NCBI RefSeq assembly: GCF_052857255.1
Contig: NW_027526692.1
Coordinates: 1 to 64,000, forward strand
Reading direction: 5' to 3'
DNA: 64,000 bases
DNA from: Amblyomma americanum
Taxonomy: Eukaryota; Arthropoda; Arachnida; Ixodida; Ixodidae
Shown here one piece after another: positions 59,389-64,000 of the stretch. Position 1 is the stretch's first letter; each line of letters starts with the position of its first letter. The notes beneath the pieces were generated by a model. It did not search any database. It was given only the letters and a program-made list of their open reading frames with translations, and was not told the DNA's origin. Position numbers and translations under genes: made by a program.

Positions 59389-62300
59389 AAAAACAGCTTG
59401 TTTCTTTGTATTAAGCACGAATACATGCTTTTCGCGCAGTTAAAAGAGAAAAAGTTTTGACGAGTATCACGTGGAACACTTGTAATACCGATGTGTTGTG
59501 ATTTAGCTCGTTTCGGTCTAAAACAGCTTGTTTCGCTGTATTAAGCAAGAATACATGCTTTTCGCGCCGTTATAAGAGAAAATGTTTGACGCGTATCAGA
59601 GGAAATCTTGTAAAACCGATGTGTTGTGATTTAGCTCGTTTCGGTCTAAAACAGCTTGTTTCGTTAGACTAAGCAAGAATACATGCTTTTCGCGCAGTTA
59701 TAAGAGAAAAAAGATTTGACGCGTATCAGAGGAACACTTGTAAAACCGATGTGTTGTGATTTAGCTCATTTCGGTCTAAAACAGCTTGTTTCGCTGTATT
59801 AAGCAAGAATACATGCTTTTCGCGCAGTTATAAGAGAAAAAGTTTTGACGCGTGTCAGAGGGACACTTGTAAAACCGATGTGTTCAGATTTAACTCGTTT
59901 CGGTCTAAAACAGCTTGTTTCGTTGTATTAAGCACGAATACGTGCTTTTCGCGCAGTTATAAGAGAAAAAGTTTAGACGCGTATCAGAGGAACATTTGTA
60001 AAACCGATGTTTTGTGATTTAGCTCGTTTCGGTCTAAAACAACTTGTTTCGTTGTATTAGGCACGAATACATGCTTTACGCGCAGTTATAGAAGAAAAAG
60101 TTTTGACGAGTATCACGTGGATACTTGTAAAACCGATGTGTTCAGATTTAGCTCGTTTCGGTCTAAAACAGCTTGTTTCGTTGCATTAAGCAAGAATACA
60201 TGCTTTTCGCGCAGTTATAAGAGAAAAAGTTTTGACGAGTATCACGCGGATACTTGTAAAACCGAAGTGTTCAGATTTAGCTCGTTTCGGTCTCAAAACA
60301 ACTTGTTTCGTTGTATTAAGCACGAATACATGCTTTTCGCGCAGTTAAAAGAGAAAAAGTTTTGACGAGTATCACGTGGAACACTTGTAATACCGATGTG
60401 TTGTGATTTAGCTCGTTTCGGTCTAAAACAGCTTGTTTCGCTGTATTAAGCAAGAATACATGCTTTTCGCGCCGTTATAAGAGAAAATGTTTGACGCGTA
60501 TCAGAGGAAATCTTGTAAAACCGATGTGTTGTGATTTAGCTCGTTTCGGTCTAAAACAGCTTGTTTCGTTAGACTAAGCAAGAATACATGCTTTTCGCGC
60601 AGTTATAAGAGAAAAAAGATTTGACGCGTATCAGAGGAACACTTGTAAAACCGATGTGTTGTGATTTAGCTCATTTCGGTCTAAAACAGCTTGTTTCGCT
60701 GTATTAAGCAAGAATACATGCTTTTCGCGCAGTTATAAGAGAAAAAGTTTTGACGCGTGTCAGAGGGACACTTGTAAAACCGATGTGTTCAGATTTAACT
60801 CGTTTCGGTCTAAAACAGCTTGTTTCGTTGTATTAAGCACGAATACGTGCTTTTCGCGCAGTTATAAGAGAAAAAGTTTAGACGCGTATCAGAGGAACAT
60901 TTGTAAAACCGATGTTTTGTGATTTAGCTCGTTTCGGTCTAAAACAACTTGTTTCGTTGTATTAGGCACGAATACATGCTTTACGCGCAGTTATAGAAGA
61001 AAAAGTTTTGACGAGTATCACGTGGATACTTGTAAAACCGATGTGTTCAGATTTAGCTCGTTTCGGTCTAAAACAGCTTGTTTCGTTGTATTAAGCAAGA
61101 ATACGTGCTTTTCGCGCAGTTATAAGAGAAAAAGTTTTGACGAGTATCACGTGGAACACTTGTAATACCGATGTGTTGTGATTTAGCTCGTTTCGGTCTA
61201 AAACAGCTTGATTCGCTGTATTAAGCAAGAATACATGCTTTTCGCGCAGTTATAAAAGAAAAAGTTTTGACGCGTATCAGAGGAACACTTGTAAAACCGA
61301 TGTGTTGTGATTTAGCCCATTTCGGTCTAAAACAGCTTGTTTCGCTGTATTAAGCAAGAATACATGCTTTTCGCGCCGTTATAAGAGAAAATGTTTGACG
61401 CGTATCAGAGGAACACTTGTAAAACCGATGTGTTGTGATTTAGCTCATTTCGGTCTAAAACAGCTTGTTTCGCTGTATTAAGCAAGAATACATTCTTTTC
61501 GCGCAGTTATAAGAGAAAAAGTTTTGACGCGTATCAGAGGAACACTTGTAAAACCGATGTGTTGTGATTTAGCTCGTTTCGGTCTAAAACAGCTTGTTTC
61601 GCTGTATTAAGCAAGAATACATGCTTTTCGCGCAGTTATAAGAGAAAAAGTTTTGACGCGTATCAGAGGAACACTTGTAAAACCGATGTGTTCAGATTTA
61701 TCTCGTTTCGGTCTAAAAGAGCTTGTTTCGTTGTATTAAGCACGAATACATGCTTTACGCGCAGTTATAGAAGAAAACGTTTTGACGCGTATCAGAGACA
61801 CTTGTAAAACCGATGTGTTCAGATTTAGCTCGTTTCGGTCTAAAACAACTTGTTTCGTTGTATTAGGCACGAATACATGCTTTACGCGCAGTTATAGAAG
61901 AAAACGTTTTGACGAGTATCACGTGGATACTTGTAAAACCGATGTGTTCAGATTTAGCTCGTTTCGGTCTAAAACAGCTTGTTTCGTTGTATTAAGCAAG
62001 AATACATGCTTTTCGCGCAGTTATAAGAGAAAAAGTTTTGACGAGTATCACGCGGATACTTGTAAAACCGAAGTGTTCAGATTTAGCTCGTTTCGGTCTC
62101 AAAACAACTTGTTTCGTTGTATTAAGCACGAATACATGCTTTTCGCGCAGTTATAAGAGAAAACGTTTTGACGAGTATCACGTGGAACACTTGTAATACC
62201 GGTGTTGTGATTTAGCTCGTTTCGGTCTAAAACAGCTTGTTTCGCTGTATTAAGCAAGAATACATGCTTTTCGCGCAGTTATAAGAGAAAAAGTTTTGAC

Positions 62301-64000
62301 GCTTGTCAGAGGGACACTTGTAAAACCGATGTGTTCAGATTTAGCTCGTTTCGGTCTAAAACAGCTTGTTTCGTTGTATTAAGCACGAATACGTGCTTTT
62401 CGCGCAGTTATAAGAGAAAAAGTTTTGACGCGTATTAGACACTTGTAAAACCGATGTGTTGTGATTTAGCTCGTTTCGGTCTAAAACAGCTTGTTTCGTT
62501 GTATTAAGCAAGAATACATGCTTTTCGCGCAGTTATAAGAGAAAAAGTTTTGACGAGTATCACGTGGATACTTGTAAAACCGATGTGTTCAGATTTAGCT
62601 CGTTTCGGTCTTAAACAGCTTGTTTCGTTGTATTAAGCACGAATACATGCTTTTCGCGCAGTTATAAGAGAAAAAGTTTTGACGCGTATTAGACACTTGT
62701 AAAACCGATGTGTTGTGATTTAGCTCGTTTCGGTCTAAAACAGCTTGTTTCGTTGTATTAAGCAAGAATACATGCTTTTCGCGCAGTTATAAGAGAAAAA
62801 GTTTTGACGAGTATCACGTGGATACTTGTAAAACCGATGTGTTCAGATTTAGCTCGTTTCGGTCTTAAACAGCTTGTTTCGTTGTATTAAGCACGAATAC
62901 ATGCTTTTCGCGCAGTTATAAGAGAAAAAGTTTTGACGCGTATCAGAGGAACACTTGTAAAACCGATGTGTTGTGATTTAGCTCGTTTCGGTCTAAAACC
63001 GCTTGTTTCGCTGTATTAAGCAAGAATACATGCTTTTCGCGCAGTTATAAGAGAAAAAGTTTTAAAGGCATGTCACAAGGACACTTGTAAAACCGATGTG
63101 TTCAGATTTACCTCGTTTCGGTCTAAAACAGCTTGTTTCGTTGGACTAAGCAAGAATACGTGCTTTTCGCGCAGTTATAAGAGAAAAAGTTTTGACGAGT
63201 ATCACGTGGAACACTTGTAATACCGATGTGTTGTGATTTAGCTCGTTTCGGTCTAAAACAGCTTGATTCGCTGTATTAAGCAAGAATACATGCTTTTCGC
63301 GCAGTTATAAAAGAAAAAGTTTTGACGCGTATCAGAGGAACACTTGTAAAACCGATGTGTTGTGATTTAGCCCATTTCGGTCTAAAACAGCTTGTTTCGC
63401 TGTATTAAGCAAGAATACATGCTTTTCGCGCAGTTATAAGAGAAAAAGTTTTGACGAGTATCACGTGGATACTTGTAAAACCGATGTGTTCAGATTTAGC
63501 TCGTTTCGGTCAAAAACAGCTTGTTTCTTTGTATTAAGCACGAATACATGCTTTTCGCGCAGTTAAAAGAGAAAAAGTTTTGACGAGTATCACGTGGAAC
63601 ACTTGTAATACCGATGTGTTGTGATTTAGCTCGTTTCGGTCTAAAACAGCTTGTTTCGCTGTATTAAGCAAGAATACATGCTTTTCGCGCCGTTATAAGA
63701 GAAAATGTTTGACGCGTATCAGAGGAAATCTTGTAAAACCGATGTGTTGTGATTTAGCTCGTTTCGGTCTAAAACAGCTTGTTTCGTTAGACTAAGCAAG
63801 AATACATGCTTTTCGCGCAGTTATAAGAGAAAAAAGATTTGACGCGTATCAGAGGAACACTTGTAAAACCGATGTGTTGTGATTTAGCTCATTTCGGTCT
63901 AAAACAGCTTGTTTCGCTGTATTAAGCAAGAATACATGCTTTTCGCGCAGTTATAAGAGAAAAAGTTTTGACGCGTGTCAGAGGGACACTTGTAAAACCG
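59372..64000 (+). repeat. Copy of 49.2-53.8 kb (offset 10,177 bp)
   Basis: Every marker I checked from 59.4 kb to the window end matches the sequence 10,177 bp upstream: CGCGCCGTT (59568 and 49391), the TAGACAC units (62436 and 52259, 62690 and 52513), K class (63061 and 52884) and CGCGCCGTT (63691 and 53514). Differences are few: TTGCATTAAGC near 60182 and GCTTGTCAGAGGG near 62301. It spans the join between the two 4,123-bp copies, so 61.09 kb onward is a third, incomplete copy of that HOR. Confidence 0.88.

Larger units (their letters stand above)
1..64000 (+). repeat. Tandem satellite array, ~129-bp monomer
   Basis: The window consists entirely of head-to-tail copies of one unit. Intact units are 129 or 130 bp; shorter variants of about 125-127 bp carry 2-4-bp deletions, and a 66-67-bp truncated form also occurs. 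Landmarks in order are TTCGYTGTATTAAGCA, TACATGCTTTTCGCGCAG, TTATAAGAGAAAAAGTTTT, a variable segment, CTTGTAAAACCGATGTG, TTGTG or TTCAG, then ATTTAGCTCGTTTCGGTCTA and AAAACAGCTTG. I saw no inverted unit and no gap of unique sequence. The first and last bases lie inside monomers, so the array continues beyond both ends. Satellite DNA of this form is typical of eukaryotic heterochromatin and centromeres. The family is not one I recognise, and the genomic location is inference. Confidence 0.98.

Noticed and set aside
1..64000. CRISPR array
   Set aside because: Repeats have no unique spacers. The whole unit is conserved, and the period and array length do not fit CRISPR arrays.
1..64000. TTATAAGAG in every unit as a TATA box or promoter
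   Set aside because: It is a fixed part of the monomer with no downstream gene. AT-rich six-mers like this are expected by chance, and there is no transcription evidence in the sequence.
1..64000. rRNA, tRNA or telomere repeats within the array
   Set aside because: No tRNA-like cloverleaf, rRNA-like conserved block or short telomeric motif run was seen. Every stretch read as satellite.
1..64000. Inverted segments or strand switches
   Set aside because: All landmarks (CGCGCAGTTATAAG, CTTGTAAAACCGATG) were read in the plus orientation from start to end. No reverse-complement run was found.

Overview
The whole 64-kb window is one uninterrupted tandem satellite array. The basic unit is about 129 bp. 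It is repeated roughly 490-500 times (window length divided by unit length), head to tail, in one orientation. I found no protein-coding gene, RNA gene, transposon, CRISPR array or unique sequence. The array runs off both ends, so its edges are not visible. Arrays of this size, with multi-kilobase higher-order structure, point to a eukaryotic chromosome and a centromeric, pericentromeric, subtelomeric or other heterochromatic block. I do not recognise the monomer and cannot name the organism. The unit is about 39% GC yet has nearly twice the CpG expected from its composition (hand count). That argues against long-term germline CpG methylation and fits many invertebrates, but this is inference.

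The monomers fall into recurring variant classes, set mainly by a diagnostic segment at unit positions about 59-80 and a second site at about 94-98. R class has GCGTATCAGAGG with an MluI-type ACGCGT and TTGTG. H class has GAGTATCACGTGGAT with TTCAG. A class has CACGTGGAAC followed by TAATACC. V class has GCGTGTCAGAGGG, T class GCGTATTAGAGAG, and K class TTTAAAGGC. Classes recur in fixed orders, giving higher-order repeats (HORs). A four-monomer cassette of about 0.36-0.5 kb, seen about 20 times between 8.9 and 64 kb, is the most frequent ordered block.

Layout: 1-8.2 kb holds three and a bit tandem HOR units of 2,455, 3,093 and 2,326 bp. 8.2-8.9 kb is a bridge related to sequence near 43 kb. 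8.9-10.7 kb is a seven-monomer (904 bp) pair. 10.8-19.3 kb holds duplications with spacings of about 2.65 and 3.04 kb. 19.3-42.3 kb is a chain of overlapping tandem duplications with units of 4,705, 3,545 and about 5,420 bp. 42-47 kb is a mosaic of 1,547- and 3,935-bp repeats. 46.8-55.0 kb is a 4,123-bp HOR pair with a nested 905-bp repeat. 55-59.4 kb is a patchwork of shorter duplications. 59.4-64.0 kb is a further copy of 49.2-53.8 kb at an offset of exactly 10,177 bp.

All open reading frames (longest 124 codons) arise because 129 is divisible by 3, so a 43-codon frame stays open across H-class units until an R- or A-class TGA closes it. Most start at GTG or TTG rather than ATG. I treat them as non-coding. 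The biological interest lies in array architecture and recombination history: nested HORs, a 67-bp truncated monomer confined to 12.3-45.9 kb, a K-class marker found only in the two flanks, and chimeric monomers marking exchange points. All coordinates and comparisons were read by eye; block edges are uncertain by up to about one monomer because neighbouring units are so similar.
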